Source: Dechloromonas denitrificans (GTDB lineage: Bacteria; Pseudomonadota; Gammaproteobacteria; Burkholderiales; Rhodocyclaceae). From it: DNA of 64,000 nucleotides. The notes under the pieces are model-generated. The model did not search any database and was not told the DNA's origin. It saw only the letters and a program-made list of their open reading frames with translations. Made by a program: the position numbers and the translations under genes. The stretch is from NCBI RefSeq assembly GCF_001551835.1, contig NZ_LODL01000019.1, forward strand, positions 516,655-580,654. The letters are read 5' to 3'. Below, piece after piece: positions 1-9,800 of this stretch (position 1 is the stretch's first letter; each line of letters starts with the position of its first letter).

Positions 1-30
1 CTACCTTAAAACTCCAGCCGTACCGCGTCG

Positions 31-104
31 TGGAGCGGGTGAAGGGAATCGAACCCTCGTCTTAAGCTTGGAAGGCTTCAGCTCTACCATTGAGCTACAC
101 CCGC
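31..104 (-). tRNA. tRNA-Gly (anticodon TCC)
   Basis: Read on the minus strand, this is a complete cloverleaf that begins GCGGGTGTAGCTC, has a CTTCCAA anticodon loop (anticodon TCC at plus positions 70-72) and a GGTTCGATTCC T-arm, and ends in an encoded CCA. It decodes GGA and GGG glycine codons. It lies 41 bp downstream of tRNA-Tyr on the same strand, so the two are probably one transcript. In many betaproteobacteria this pair precedes tRNA-Thr and tuf, which would lie off the left edge; that is inference. Confidence 0.96.
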
Positions 105-145
105 TTAACCCTTGCCCGCAGCACAGGCCGCTACAGCATTTAATC

Positions 146-230
146 TGGTGGAGGGAGAAGGATTCGAACCTTCGAAGGCAGAGCCGACAGATTTACAGTC
201 TGTTCCCGTTGACCGCTTGGGTATCCCTCC
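146..230 (-). tRNA. tRNA-Tyr (anticodon GTA)
   Basis: The minus strand starts GGAGGGATACCCAAGCGG and carries the anticodon loop CTGTAAA (GTA, plus 194-196). It has the long variable arm expected of a class II tRNA-Tyr (85 nt including CCA), a GGTTCGAATCC T-arm and an encoded CCA. It is the first tRNA of a Tyr-Gly pair. Confidence 0.96.
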
Positions 231-284
231 GGGAGAACGCAAGATTATCCAGACATTACACAGCTATGTCAACAACCTATTTAA

Positions 285-311
285 CAAAAAAGCCGACCAG
301 AGGCCGGCTTT
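285..311 (-). terminator. Intrinsic terminator of the cytochrome c gene
   Basis: On the minus strand an 8-bp stem (AGCCGGCC, loop TCT, GGTCGGCT, one G-U pair) is followed at once by six T residues. It lies about 20 bp after the cytochrome c stop codon and separates that gene from the tRNA pair. Confidence 0.85.
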
Positions 312-331
312 CGATAAAACGCAACGACAAC

Positions 332-640
332 TTACTTCTGCGCCAGAATCCAGGTGACCAGTTTCTTGGCTTCGTCGTCAGTTACGTTATTCGGCGGCAT
401 CGGGATTTCGCCCCAGTTGCCCTTGCCACCCGCCTTGACCTTGGCAGCCAGCGTCGCAACGGCATTCTTGTCGCTCTTGTACTTGGCGGCCACATCCTTA
501 TAAGCCGGGCCAACCAGCTTTTTGTCGATGGCGTGGCAAGCCATGCAGTTCTTGGCCTTGGCCAGTGCTTCGTCAGCTTGGGCCTGGCCGGCCATCACGA
601 TACCAGCAGCAGCCATCATGGCTACATAAACAGCTTTCAT
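332..640 (-). CDS. Class I monohaem cytochrome c, periplasmic (c8/c551-like)
   Basis: A 102-residue precursor. Residues 1-22 form a signal peptide ending in AQA, so the mature protein is about 80 residues, the usual size of small cytochrome c551/c552 electron carriers. The haem-binding CMACH lies at residues 32-36 (C32, C35, H36) and M81 in the EIPMPP loop is the expected sixth ligand. The likely role is periplasmic electron transfer between the bc1 complex and a terminal oxidase or nitrogen-oxide reductase; the partner cannot be told from the sequence. The gene stands alone, with its own terminator downstream and about 170 bp of free sequence upstream for a promoter. Confidence 0.9.
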   Translation of the reverse strand: MKAVYVAMMAAAGIVMAGQAQADEALAKAKNCMACHAIDKKLVGPAYKDVAAKYKSDKNAVATLAAKVKAGGKGNWGEIPMPPNNVTDDEAKKLVTWILAQK

Positions 641-812
641 TTCTCGCTCCGTTTATCGGGTTGATGGGTAAATCAGCGTGCGATGATAAGACCCTTTGGG
701 GTCGCATGCAAACCACTGCACGGCGCTGAAAGCCGGATGGCTAGCTTTTATCGACCAGCATCCGCCTCCCCTAATTAACGCACCTTGGTGAAAAGCGATG
801 ACCGATGGCGCA

Positions 813-1430
813 TCAAGTGCGCGAGGAGATTGCCAGCAGCGCCCCAGCCGACACGAAGAGTCCGCCAAACAGCCGGTTCTGCAGTCGTATCGATTTCGGA
901 TCATGCAGCCATCGCGCCAAACGGACCGCCACCAGCGCATAGCCCGACATGACGATCATATCGGTCAGGCAAAGCGTCAAACCGATGGTCAGATATTGCG
1001 GCAGCAGCGCCGAGCCGGAGTCGATGAACGGCGGAACCAGGGCGCCAATGAAAACAATGGCTTTCGGATTGGTCAAATTGACCAGCAGACCCTGCAGGAA
1101 AAATCCCTTCGCTTTCAACGAAGGGGCTTCGCGATCGGCCGGCAGCGGCAAGGCGCGCCACTTGGCGATCCCCAGCCAGACCAGATAGGCCGCACCGCAA
1201 AGCTTGACGACCGTAAAGGCCAGATCGGATGCGGCCAGCAGCGCCCCCAAGCCCAGTCCAACGATAGCCAAATGGGTCAGCAGAGCCGCCTGCAAGCCGA
1301 GAATGACCTGCGCGGCGGAACCGTAGCCGTGCCGCATTCCGGTACTCATACTGACGACAGCGCCCGGCCCGGGCGTGACGGCGATCAGGATCGCCGCCAA
1401 CAGGAAACCGAGCCAGACGCTGAAGCTCAT
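813..1430 (-). CDS. LysE/RhtB-family amino-acid exporter
   Basis: A 205-residue polytopic inner-membrane protein with the LysE/RhtB N-terminal signature [14 protein letters not shown] around residues 18-31 and about six hydrophobic segments. The family exports amino acids such as lysine, threonine, homoserine or leucine using the proton gradient. The ATG at 1428-1430 overlaps the ilvD stop codon in an ATGA arrangement, which fixes the start and implies translational coupling to ilvD. An open frame runs further upstream but lies inside ilvD. Coupling to branched-chain amino-acid synthesis suggests export of excess isoleucine, valine or leucine precursors; that substrate is inference. Confidence 0.85.
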   Translation of the reverse strand: MSFSVWLGFLLAAILIAVTPGPGAVVSMSTGMRHGYGSAAQVILGLQAALLTHLAIVGLGLGALLAASDLAFTVVKLCGAAYLVWLGIAKWRALPLPADREAPSLKAKGFFLQGLLVNLTNPKAIVFIGALVPPFIDSGSALLPQYLTIGLTLCLTDMIVMSGYALVAVRLARWLHDPKSIRLQNRLFGGLFVSAGALLAISSRT

Positions 1431-3283
1431 TTGCGGCGCTGAATCTGGGTGACGTCGCGCACCGCCCCCTTGTCTGCCGACGTCGCCATCAGGGCATAGG
1501 CCTGCAGGGCGGCCGAAACTACACGCTCGCGATCGACCGGCTTCCATGCCGCCTCGCCCCGGGCTTCCATCGCAGCACGGCGAGCACTCAGCGCCTCGTC
1601 GGAAACGGCCAGATGGATGCGACGGTTCGGAATGTCGATTTCAATCGTATCGCCTTCCTCAACCAGGCCGATCGCCCCACCATCCGCCGCTTCCGGCGAG
1701 GCATGGCCGATCGAGAGGCCCGACGTGCCGCCGGAGAAGCGACCATCGGTCAGCAATGCACATTCCTTGCCCAGCCCCATCGACTTCAGATAGGAGGTCG
1801 GGTAGAGCATTTCCTGCATACCCGGGCCGCCCTTCGGACCTTCATAGCGGATCACGACGACATCGCCGGCGACGATTTTTTCGCCCAGGATGGCGTCGAC
1901 CGCAGCATCCTGGCTTTCGAAGACGCGCGCCTTGCCGGTGAATTTCCAGATCGACTCGTCGACCCCGGCCGTTTTCACGATACAGCCATTGAGTGCGATG
2001 TTGCCGTACAGCACAGCCAGGCCTCCTTCCTGCGAATAGGCATTGGCCTTGTTGCGGATGCAGCCATTTGTCCGGTCAAGGTCGAGCTCGTTATAACGAC
2101 GATCCTGCGAGAACGCCGTTTGCGTCGGGACACCACCTGGCCCTGCCTTGAAGAACTCATGCACCTTGATGTCGTGTTCGCGCACGACATCCCAGCGGTC
2201 GATGGCTTCACCCAGGGTCTTAGCGTAGATGGTCGGCACGTCGCGATGCAGCAGGCCGGCACGGTCGAGCTCGCCAAGGATGCCCATGATGCCACCGGCG
2301 CGGTGCACGTCCTCAATGTGGTATTTGTCGGTCATCGGCGCCACTTTGCACAAACAGGGTACGGCGCGCGAAATGCGGTCGATGTCGGCCATCGTGAAAT
2401 CGACACCTGCTTCCTGTGCCGTTGCCAGGATATGGAGCACGGTATTGGTCGAGCCGCCCATCGCGACATCGAGAGTCATTGCATTCTCAAAGGTAGCCTT
2501 GGTGGCAATCGCACGCGGCAGCACCGAGGCATCTTCCTGCTCGTAATAACGCTGGCACAGTTCGACCGCCAGACGGCCGGCGCGCAGGAAAAGCTGCTTG
2601 CGGTCGGCGTGGGTAGCGACGACGGTGCCGTTGCCGGGCAGGCTGAGACCGAGCACTTCGGTCAGACAGTTCATCGAGTTGGCGGTGAACATGCCCGAAC
2701 AGGAGCCGCAGGTCGGACAGGCAGAGCGCTCGATCTCGTCCAGATCGGCTTGGGAAACTGAAGCATCGGCCGCCTTGACCATGGCATCGACCAGATCGAG
2801 ATGAATGACCTGGCCCTGCACGGTGACCTTGCCGGCCTCCATCGGGCCGCCGGAAACGAAAACAACCGGGATGTTGAGGCGCATCGCAGCCATCAGCATG
2901 CCCGGGGTGATCTTGTCGCAGTTGGAGATGCAGACCATGGCATCGGCGCAATGGGCGTTGACCATGTACTCGACGGAGTCGGCGATCAGGTCGCGACTGG
3001 GCAGCGAATAGAGCATGCCGCTGTGACCCATGGCGATGCCGTCGTCGACGGCGATGGTGTTGAATTCCTTGGCGATGCCGCCGGCCGCTTCGATCTCGCG
3101 CGCCACCAGCTGACCCATGTCCTTGAGGTGCACGTGACCCGGCACGAACTGGGTGAAACTGTTGACCACGGCGATGATCGGCTTTTCGAAATCGCCATCC
3201 TTCATGCCGGTCGCGCGCCACAGGGCGCGGGCACCGGCCATGTTGCGGCCGTGGGTGGAGGTGCGGGAACGGTACTGAGGCAT
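1427..3283 (-). CDS. ilvD: Dihydroxy-acid dehydratase
   Basis: At 618 residues it matches the IlvD family (E. coli 616). It dehydrates 2,3-dihydroxy-isovalerate and 2,3-dihydroxy-3-methylvalerate to the 2-oxo acids, the penultimate common step of valine and isoleucine synthesis, using an Fe-S cluster and Mg2+. Family motifs visible include [19 protein letters not shown] near the N-terminus, [31 protein letters not shown], and [15 protein letters not shown] near the C-terminus. The start MPQYRSRTS is chosen because it matches the family N-terminus; the frame stays open a further 28 codons upstream without homology. The downstream LysE exporter overlaps by 4 bases. Confidence 0.96.
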   Translation of the reverse strand: MPQYRSRTSTHGRNMAGARALWRATGMKDGDFEKPIIAVVNSFTQFVPGHVHLKDMGQLVAREIEAAGGIAKEFNTIAVDDGIAMGHSGMLYSLPSRDLIADSVEYMVNAHCADAMVCISNCDKITPGMLMAAMRLNIPVVFVSGGPMEAGKVTVQGQVIHLDLVDAMVKAADASVSQADLDEIERSACPTCGSCSGMFTANSMNCLTEVLGLSLPGNGTVVATHADRKQLFLRAGRLAVELCQRYYEQEDASVLPRAIATKATFENAMTLDVAMGGSTNTVLHILATAQEAGVDFTMADIDRISRAVPCLCKVAPMTDKYHIEDVHRAGGIMGILGELDRAGLLHRDVPTIYAKTLGEAIDRWDVVREHDIKVHEFFKAGPGGVPTQTAFSQDRRYNELDLDRTNGCIRNKANAYSQEGGLAVLYGNIALNGCIVKTAGVDESIWKFTGKARVFESQDAAVDAILGEKIVAGDVVVIRYEGPKGGPGMQEMLYPTSYLKSMGLGKECALLTDGRFSGGTSGLSIGHASPEAADGGAIGLVEEGDTIEIDIPNRRIHLAVSDEALSARRAAMEARGEAAWKPVDRERVVSAALQAYALMATSADKGAVRDVTQIQRRK

Positions 3284-3336
3284 GAAAATCTCCGTCGGAA
3301 ACGATGCGCCGAAATCTTGCGACAAATGGCGCGAAC

Positions 3337-3342
3337 TATAAT
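3337..3342 (+). promoter_or_regulatory. Candidate -10 box for lgt
   Basis: A perfect TATAAT lies in the 89-bp gap between divergent ilvD and lgt, 31 bp before the lgt ATG. A TTGCGA upstream is only 14 bp away, so no well-spaced -35 is visible. Sequence match only. Confidence 0.35.
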
Positions 3343-3372
3343 CGGCTAATTCTAGCCCACTCTGCACAACTG

Positions 3373-4161
3373 ATGCTTCTCCATCCCCAGTTCGACCCTG
3401 TCGCCTTCTCGTTCGGACCGCTCTCGGTACGCTGGTACGGTTTGATGTATCTGGTCGCCTTCGTTCAATTTATTTTGCTCGGCCGCTACCGGATCAAAAA
3501 GAGCCTTTCTCCGCTCAGTGTCGAACAACTCGACGACCTGCTCTTCTACGGCATGCTGGGGGTGATCATCGGTGGCCGCCTGGGGCAGGTGCTGTTTTAC
3601 GAGCCGGAATATTTCCTCGCCCATCCGCTCGAAGTCGTTGCCGTCTGGAAAGGCGGCATGAGCTTTCATGGCGGCTTTCTCGGCGTCCTGACCGCCATCG
3701 GCCTGTGGGCGCGCAAGCAGCGGATGAACTGGTTCGACGTCACCGATCTGATTGCCCCGTTGGTGCCGCTCGGCCTGGCTGCCGGCCGGGTCGGTAACTT
3801 CATCAATGGCGAACTGTGGGGGCGGATCGCCGACCCGAGCCTGCCGTGGGCGATGGTCTTTCCGCAGGCCGGCGACATGGCACCGCGCCACCCGTCGCAG
3901 CTTTACCATGTCGGCCTCGAAGGCCTCGCCCTTTTCGTCATCCTCTGGCTGTTCAGCAACCAGCCGCGGCCGCGCAGCGCCGTGTCGGCCGTTTTCCTGA
4001 TCGGCTACGGCGCTTTCCGGTTCATTACCGAGTTTTTCCGCGAACCGGACCATGGCATATTTGGTCAGTCCTACACCATCAGCATGGGCCAGTGGCTGTC
4101 GCTGCCAATGATCCTGATCGGCATCGCCATGCTTGTGCTGGCCTACCGGAAACGCGCCTGA
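3373..4161 (+). CDS. lgt: Prolipoprotein diacylglyceryl transferase
   Basis: A 262-residue polytopic inner-membrane enzyme that transfers the diacylglyceryl group of phosphatidylglycerol to the lipobox cysteine of prolipoproteins, the first step of lipoprotein maturation. The Lgt signature [14 protein letters not shown] is present, as is the conserved MSFHGGFLG segment with its essential histidine. An [11 protein letters not shown] region near the C-terminus also fits the family. The start MLLHPQFDP is chosen because it matches the family N-terminus; the frame is open 23 codons further upstream. It is transcribed divergently from ilvD. Confidence 0.95.
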   Translation: MLLHPQFDPVAFSFGPLSVRWYGLMYLVAFVQFILLGRYRIKKSLSPLSVEQLDDLLFYGMLGVIIGGRLGQVLFYEPEYFLAHPLEVVAVWKGGMSFHGGFLGVLTAIGLWARKQRMNWFDVTDLIAPLVPLGLAAGRVGNFINGELWGRIADPSLPWAMVFPQAGDMAPRHPSQLYHVGLEGLALFVILWLFSNQPRPRSAVSAVFLIGYGAFRFITEFFREPDHGIFGQSYTISMGQWLSLPMILIGIAMLVLAYRKRA

Positions 4162-4190
4162 GCAGCCCTTCCCCTGACCGGTGAAGATCG

Positions 4191-4196
4191 TATAAT
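4191..4196 (+). promoter_or_regulatory. Candidate -10 box for the VOC-fold gene
   Basis: TATAAT lies 39 bp before the start codon at 4236, which is preceded by a GGAAGG ribosome binding site. No good -35 hexamer is visible. This suggests the gene has its own promoter after lgt. Confidence 0.35.
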
Positions 4197-4235
4197 TATG
4201 AATTACATTGCTTAATCAACGACAGGAAGGCACCC

Positions 4236-4712
4236 ATGCAACGTCCATTCAAGGTTCTCGGCATTCAGCAAATCGCCATCGGCGGCCCATCCAAGGACAA
4301 GCTGCGCACGCTGTGGGTCGACATGTTCGGCCTCGAAGTGACCAGCACCTTCGTTTCCGAGCGTGAAAACGTCGACGAGGATATCTGCGCCATGGGCAGC
4401 GGCCCGTTCAAGGTCGAAGTCGACCTGATGCAACCGCTCGACCCGGAGAAGAAGCCGGCGGTGCATGCCACGCCGCTCAACCATGTCGGCCTGTGGATCG
4501 ACGATCTGCCGAAAGCCGTCGAATGGCTGGGCGCCAACGGCGTGCGCTTTGCCCCGGGCGGCATCCGCAAAGGTGCAGCTGGCTTCGACATCACCTTCCT
4601 GCACCCGAAAGGCAACGAGGAATTCCCGATTGGCGGCGAAGGTGTCCTGATCGAACTGGTCCAGGCGCCGCCGGAAGTTGTCAGTGCCTTCGCCAAGCTG
4701 GCCGCCCAATAG
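4236..4712 (+). CDS. VOC-superfamily protein (glyoxalase I / methylmalonyl-CoA epimerase type)
   Basis: A 158-residue protein with two beta-alpha-beta-beta-beta modules of the vicinal-oxygen-chelate fold. Candidate metal ligands are Q12 (IQQIAI), E61 (FKVEVD), H83 (LNHVGLW) and E140 (VLIELV). This Gln/Glu/His/Glu set is like that of human glyoxalase I; bacterial GlxI and methylmalonyl-CoA epimerase usually have His at the first position. It may be a lactoylglutathione lyase or a methylmalonyl/ethylmalonyl-CoA epimerase. The icmF gene elsewhere in the window makes the second attractive, but the sequence does not decide it. The next gene starts 8 bp downstream. Confidence 0.75.
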   Translation: MQRPFKVLGIQQIAIGGPSKDKLRTLWVDMFGLEVTSTFVSERENVDEDICAMGSGPFKVEVDLMQPLDPEKKPAVHATPLNHVGLWIDDLPKAVEWLGANGVRFAPGGIRKGAAGFDITFLHPKGNEEFPIGGEGVLIELVQAPPEVVSAFAKLAAQ

Positions 4713-4720
4713 GACTGAGC

Positions 4721-5479
4721 ATGGCTGATATCCCCGAGAAAGATCTCGAGGAAACCCGCGCGGCGCTCGCCCCAACCCTCGAGGCGACCGCCGCCATCCT
4801 GCCCTGGGTCGCCAAGCCGCGCCCGCTGCGCTTCGCCGAGGCGCTCAACGAGCGCTGGATCGCGGCTTGCCGGAACTTGGCCACGGCCTGGTCGGCCCGC
4901 CACCATGCCGAAACCGACAGCGTGCGACCGGCGGTCTTTGCGCTGTATGGCATCGCGCTGGAAAGCGCCGACACCGATTGCCTGCGCCTTGGCGAAGCGC
5001 TGGCCAGCGCCGCCGACGGCCTCGAGGGCGTGCCGCCGGCACGCCTGATCGCCGCCCTCAGCGCCACCATCGAATGCTTCGACGAGGCGAGCGGCCTCGA
5101 ACATGTGCTGTTCGCCGAACGGGCTCGCCACTTTGCCGAGCGCCTGGAAGGCTGCCTCAGTCCCGGCGGCCAGGCGCTCGAGCGCTCACCAGTGCTTGAT
5201 CGTCTTTTTGTCAGCGAGGCCCGCGAGCGCCTGGAACGCTTGCATGACGCCCTGGCAGCGCTGCCCCTCGATGCCTACGCCCTGAAGATTGAAGCGGGAG
5301 AACTGGCCCAGCAGGCCGAACATCTTGAGCTCTACGGCATCCTTCACTTGTGCCACCAGTTGCTCCAGGCCATCCCCAGCCAAGGCGGGATCGATCAACA
5401 GGAGAGCGCTACGGTGCGCCAGGGCCTGCTTGCCATCCTGCACCAACTGGAAACCACGATTGCTGCGGTAGACGCCTAA
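4721..5479 (+). CDS. Unknown protein, mostly helical, downstream of the VOC gene
   Basis: A 252-residue soluble protein I do not recognise. It is rich in Ala, Leu and Glu, with long predicted helices and no signal peptide or membrane segment. A C-terminal stretch (about 190-235) with alternating hydrophobic helices and H/Q-rich positions faintly resembles four-helix bundle (HPt-like) domains, but no convincing phosphorylatable-His motif is present. The start 8 bp after the VOC gene suggests co-transcription. Its stop codon overlaps the stop of the convergent GAF/PAS gene by 4 bases. Confidence 0.7.
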   Translation: MADIPEKDLEETRAALAPTLEATAAILPWVAKPRPLRFAEALNERWIAACRNLATAWSARHHAETDSVRPAVFALYGIALESADTDCLRLGEALASAADGLEGVPPARLIAALSATIECFDEASGLEHVLFAERARHFAERLEGCLSPGGQALERSPVLDRLFVSEARERLERLHDALAALPLDAYALKIEAGELAQQAEHLELYGILHLCHQLLQAIPSQGGIDQQESATVRQGLLAILHQLETTIAAVDA

Positions 5480-6426
5480 ATCGGGCGAAAAATACCCAGC
5501 ACCAGCTTGCGGCCGGCGCTGACATCGGCCACTTCGGTCGCAATCTCCACCGCCCTGACGCTGCCGTCAGCCCGTTGAATATCGGTAAAAACGCGTGACT
5601 GCGACTGCCCGGTCACCAGTTGCCGGAAGCGCAATGCGCACTCATCGGCCACCGCCAACGGATGCAAGGCGCGCTGATGCCTGCCGATCAACAAGCGGCG
5701 CGGGTAGGCGAACAGGCTCTCGGCCTGCCGGTTGGCGTCAAGCACGATGCCGCTTTCACCATCGACCAGCAGCATGGCATCGCGCGAGGCATCGAAGACT
5801 GCCTGCAGCCGCTCGTTTGCCGTCCGGGCTTGGGTCCGCGCCTGCTCCGCTTCGTACTCGACCAGGGCGAGGGTCACCAGATTGGCGACGGCCTGGGCAA
5901 ACAGGCGATGCACCGCCGCCCAAGGCTGGCGCGGGCCGACCTGCTCGAGGCAGAGCACCCCCTGCAAGTCGCCGCGAATGTGGATCGGCGTCGCCAGCAT
6001 GGCCGACACCCGATGGCGCTGCAGATAGTCGGTGCTGAGTTCCTGCGTCATCGGATGCTGAGCAGGATCGTCGGCCGCAATGCAGCCTTCGTTGTGCAGG
6101 GCCTGGAAATAGGCCGGATACTGGCTGGCCAGCAACGCCCCGCCACTGCTGTGGCGGGCCGAGGAACGCTCGTACAGTTCAAGGCAGCGCAATTCCTGCT
6201 GGCCATTGTTGAGCGCCCAGATGCTGACCCGCTCGACACCGGACATCCGCGCCGCCGATTCGGTCAGGATGCTCAGCGTCATGTCGAGCGACGCCTCCTT
6301 GAAGAAGACGCCGCGCGACAACGACGCCACGCCTTCCTGCAGATCGTAGGGCGACAGCAATGTTGAGGCGAGACCGGGATTGAGCAAGTTTTCCATTAAA
6401 TTCGGCAGCCAGTGACCAATTCGCAT
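5476..6426 (-). CDS. GAF-PAS sensory protein without an output domain
   Basis: A 316-residue soluble protein. Residues about 45-200 look like a GAF domain (typical ERVSIWALN start and HIRGDLQGVLCLEQVG core). Residues about 215-316 look like a PAS domain (RLQAVFDASRDAMLLVDGE start, DANRQAESLFAYPR). The protein ends right after the PAS domain, with no kinase, GGDEF or other output module, so it is a stand-alone sensor or adaptor. Neither candidate start (6426 or the Met at 6396) has a strong ribosome binding site; the longer form is given. It converges on the unknown gene with a 4-base overlap of stop codons. Confidence 0.8.
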   Translation of the reverse strand: MRIGHWLPNLMENLLNPGLASTLLSPYDLQEGVASLSRGVFFKEASLDMTLSILTESAARMSGVERVSIWALNNGQQELRCLELYERSSARHSSGGALLASQYPAYFQALHNEGCIAADDPAQHPMTQELSTDYLQRHRVSAMLATPIHIRGDLQGVLCLEQVGPRQPWAAVHRLFAQAVANLVTLALVEYEAEQARTQARTANERLQAVFDASRDAMLLVDGESGIVLDANRQAESLFAYPRRLLIGRHQRALHPLAVADECALRFRQLVTGQSQSRVFTDIQRADGSVRAVEIATEVADVSAGRKLVLGIFRPI

Positions 6427-6518
6427 TGGTCCATTCGGATGGCTACCGATTTTAAGCAGCGGGGAAAAGCCGCAGTGTGAAATACCTCACGCTATTACAA
6501 AAGTAATATATTTGCCAA

Positions 6519-6857
6519 TCAGTCCGCCCCCGGTGTCGTCTTGAAGACAAATGCTGCCCGCTCGACTTCGCTGATCCAGACCAGTCCGTCGCCGTAATGA
6601 CCAGTCTGCGCCACTTCGGTAATGCGCTGGAAGATGGCTTCCGCCACCTCGTCCGGGGCAATGATCTCGACGCGCACCTTGGGGGTGTAGTCAGTCAGTT
6701 CGTCCTTGATCTTGACGCGGACCGGGGCATGCCGGGTCGGCGCACTGCACCCTTCCACCTTGCTCACCGTCATCCCGGGGAACCCGGGGAGAGCGACCAG
6801 CGCATCGCGCAATACCGACAATTTATTGGGCCGGATGATGGCCTTGATCTCTTTCAT
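6519..6857 (-). CDS. PII-like signalling protein linked to a metal-efflux RND pump (PII-NG type)
   Basis: A 112-residue PII-fold protein. The N-terminus MKEIKAIIRPNKLSVLRDAL and the C-terminal TGHYGDGLVWI segment match GlnB/GlnK. The T-loop, where GlnB carries the uridylylated Tyr51, is replaced by a charged HAPVRVKIKDEL stretch without that tyrosine. Residues following the GDG segment also differ from the GlnB ATP/2-oxoglutarate site. This fits the PII new group described next to heavy-metal RND genes. Its ATG overlaps the RND stop (ATGA), so it is the last gene of the efflux operon. It probably senses a nucleotide or metal and modulates the pump; its ligand is unknown. Confidence 0.85.
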   Translation of the reverse strand: MKEIKAIIRPNKLSVLRDALVALPGFPGMTVSKVEGCSAPTRHAPVRVKIKDELTDYTPKVRVEIIAPDEVAEAIFQRITEVAQTGHYGDGLVWISEVERAAFVFKTTPGAD

Positions 6858-9800
6858 GCTTCAACCTCCTCCTCGTCAAACCAGCGGTAGATGGTGGGCA
6901 AGACCACCAGCGTCAGCAGGGTCGACGTAATCAGACCACCAATAACCACGATCGCCAGCGGGCGCTGCACCTCGGACCCCGGTCCCGTCGAAAACAGGAA
7001 GGGAATCAGGCCAAGCATGGCTACCGTCGCCGTCATCATCACCGGACGGAAGCGCAGCGTTGCCCCTTCGACCACGGCATCGCGCACGCTGCGCCCTTCT
7101 TCACGCAGTCCCCGGATATACGAGACCAGCACCACGCCGTTCAGCACGGCAATGCCCCACAGCGCGATGAACCCGACCGAGGCCGGCACCGACAGATATT
7201 CACCGGCAACGAACAGGCCGATGATGCCGCCGATCGAAGCAAAAGGCAGTACGGTGATGATCAGCGTCGCAAAACGCAGGGAATTGAAGAGCAGGAAGAG
7301 CAGGAAGAAAATCGCGGCGATGGTGATCGGGATGATCACCATCAGGTGCCCCAGCGCCCGCTCCATGTTCTGGAACTGGCCGCCCCACTCCAGGTAATAG
7401 CCTTCCGGCAGCTTGATCTGCGCGGCGACCTTCTGTTGCAGTTCGGCAACGAAGCTGCCGAGGTCGCGATCCTTGACGTTGACGCCGACCACGATGCGGC
7501 GCTTGCCCAGTTCACGCGAAATCTGCGCCGGACCGTCCATGACCTGTATGTTGGCGACGTCGGTCAAGCGTACCTGCGCCCCGTTCGGCGAGGTAATCAG
7601 CACATTCGAAATGGCTTCGACATTGTTGCGGAAGCGCTCCGGCAAACGGACCACGGCAGGGAAACGCCGCTCGCCCTCGAAGATTTCGCTCGCCTCCTTG
7701 CCGCCGATTGCCGTTTCCAGCACGTCATTGACATCGGAAACGTTGAGGCCGATACGAGCAATCGCCTGCCGGTCAATTTCGACCGACAGATACTGCTGAC
7801 CGCTGATCCGCTCGATGCGCAGATCCTGGGCGCCCTGCAGCGCCTGCGCCACCTTGCCGATCTGGCCGGCAACCCGCTTCAACTGATCAAGATCGTCACC
7901 AAAAACCTTGACCGCGATGTCGGAACGGACACCGGTCACCATCTCGTCGACGCGGTCCGAAATCGGCTGCGCCATGACAATCTGCACGCCCGGCAGGCCC
8001 TTCAGCTTTTCCCGCATAGCATCCTGAATATCGTCCTGGGTCCAACCGTCCGGCCATTCGGCGCGCGGCTTCAGACTGACAATCGGCGTCGATTCGTTCG
8101 GCCCCTGCGGGTCGGCCGGCGACTCGCCGCGACCAACCCCCGAAACTGCCGACTTGACGCCGGGCACCTGCATAACCAGACGCATCGCCTCCATTTCCAT
8201 CTTGATCGACTCTTCGAGCGAAATGTTGGGCACGCGGTTAATGCCGGGCACCACCGAACCTTCCTTCATTTCCGGAATGAAGGCCGTGCCGAGCAAAGGC
8301 AGCACCGCAATGGTCAGCGCAAAGGCGCCAACCGCCGCCGCCACCGTCTTTTTCTCGTTGCCGAGCGCCCAGTGCAGCATCTTCAGGTAGCGCTGCTTCA
8401 TCGCTGCGATCAGCTTGGTGTCGTGATCGCCATCATGTGCCGGCGGCTTGAGCAGGTAGGTGGACATGACCGGCGTCAGCGTCATCGACAGGATGAGCGA
8501 AATACCCAGTGCAATCGCAATGGTGTAGGCGAGTGGTGCGAACATCTTGCCTTCCATGCCCTGCAAGGTCATCAGCGGCAGGAAAACAAGAATGATGATG
8601 CCGACACCGAAGATGACCGGCGTTGCCACCTCGACCACGGCATGCAGAATGACCCGCAACGGGCTTTCCCCCTTGTTGGCATGGCGCCCCAGTTGCAGGA
8701 AGGCATTCTCGACAACGACGACCGAGCCGTCGACCATCAGGCCAATGGCAATGGCCAGCCCGCCCAGCGACATCAGGTTGGCCGAGATGCCCAGCTTGTT
8801 CATTGCAGTAAAGGTCAGCAAGGGCGTCAGGACCAGGGTCGCGACGACGATCAGCGATGAACGGACATCGCCGAGGAAGAGGAAGAGGACGACGACGACC
8901 AGCACGACACCTTCGAGCAGCACCTTGGTAACGGTCCACAGCGCCGCATCGACCAATTCCGAACGGTCGTAATAAGCCACGATTTTCAGGCCATCAGGCA
9001 ACATTCCCTTGGCGTTGATCTCGTCGACCCGCGCCTTGATCTTGCTGACCACCGCCTTGGCATTGCCGCCGGCGATCATCATGACCACGCCGCCGACGGC
9101 CTCGGTCGTCCCGTTCTTGATCACCGCCCCCTGGCGGACCTCGTGACCGATCTGCACCTCGGCGACATCACGGACATAGACCGGCACGCCGTCCTTTTCC
9201 TTGAGCACGATGGCACGCAGATCCTCCAGGTCGCGGACCAGGCCGACACCACGGATCAAATACTGCTCGGCATATTGCGGCAGCACGCCGCCACCGGCAT
9301 TGGCGTTGTTGCGGCCGACCGCCAGATAGACATCGGTCACGCTCAAGCCAAAATGGCGCAGTTTGTCCGGATTGACCAGCACCTGATACTGCTTGGCAAA
9401 ACCGCCCTGCGAATTGATTTCGGCCACCCCGGGAATCGAACGCAGCAACGGTCGAACCACCCAGTCCTGGGCCACCCGGCGTTGCATCAATTCTTCCTGC
9501 GACAAGGCGCGATCACCGTCGTCCGACCGTTCCAGCGTGTATTGGTACACCTCGCCCAAACCGGTCGACACCGGCCCGAGCACCGGCGTGATGCCTTGCG
9601 GCAGGCGCGAGCCGACCTCCAGCAGACGCTCCATGACCAACTGACGGGCAAAATAGACGTCGGTCTTGTCGTTGAAAACCAGCGTGATCAGCGACAGGCC
9701 CGGCTTGTTCAGCGAACGCATTTCCTCCAGCCCGGGCAGGCCGGTCATCGCCACCTCCAGCGGCACGGTGGCGAAACGTTCGACTTCCTCCGGCGAACGC

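Noticed and set aside
7346-8860. A 504-codon plus-strand frame inside the RND gene
   Set aside because: It is antisense to the CzcA-type gene, has no recognisable domain and has no ribosome binding site.
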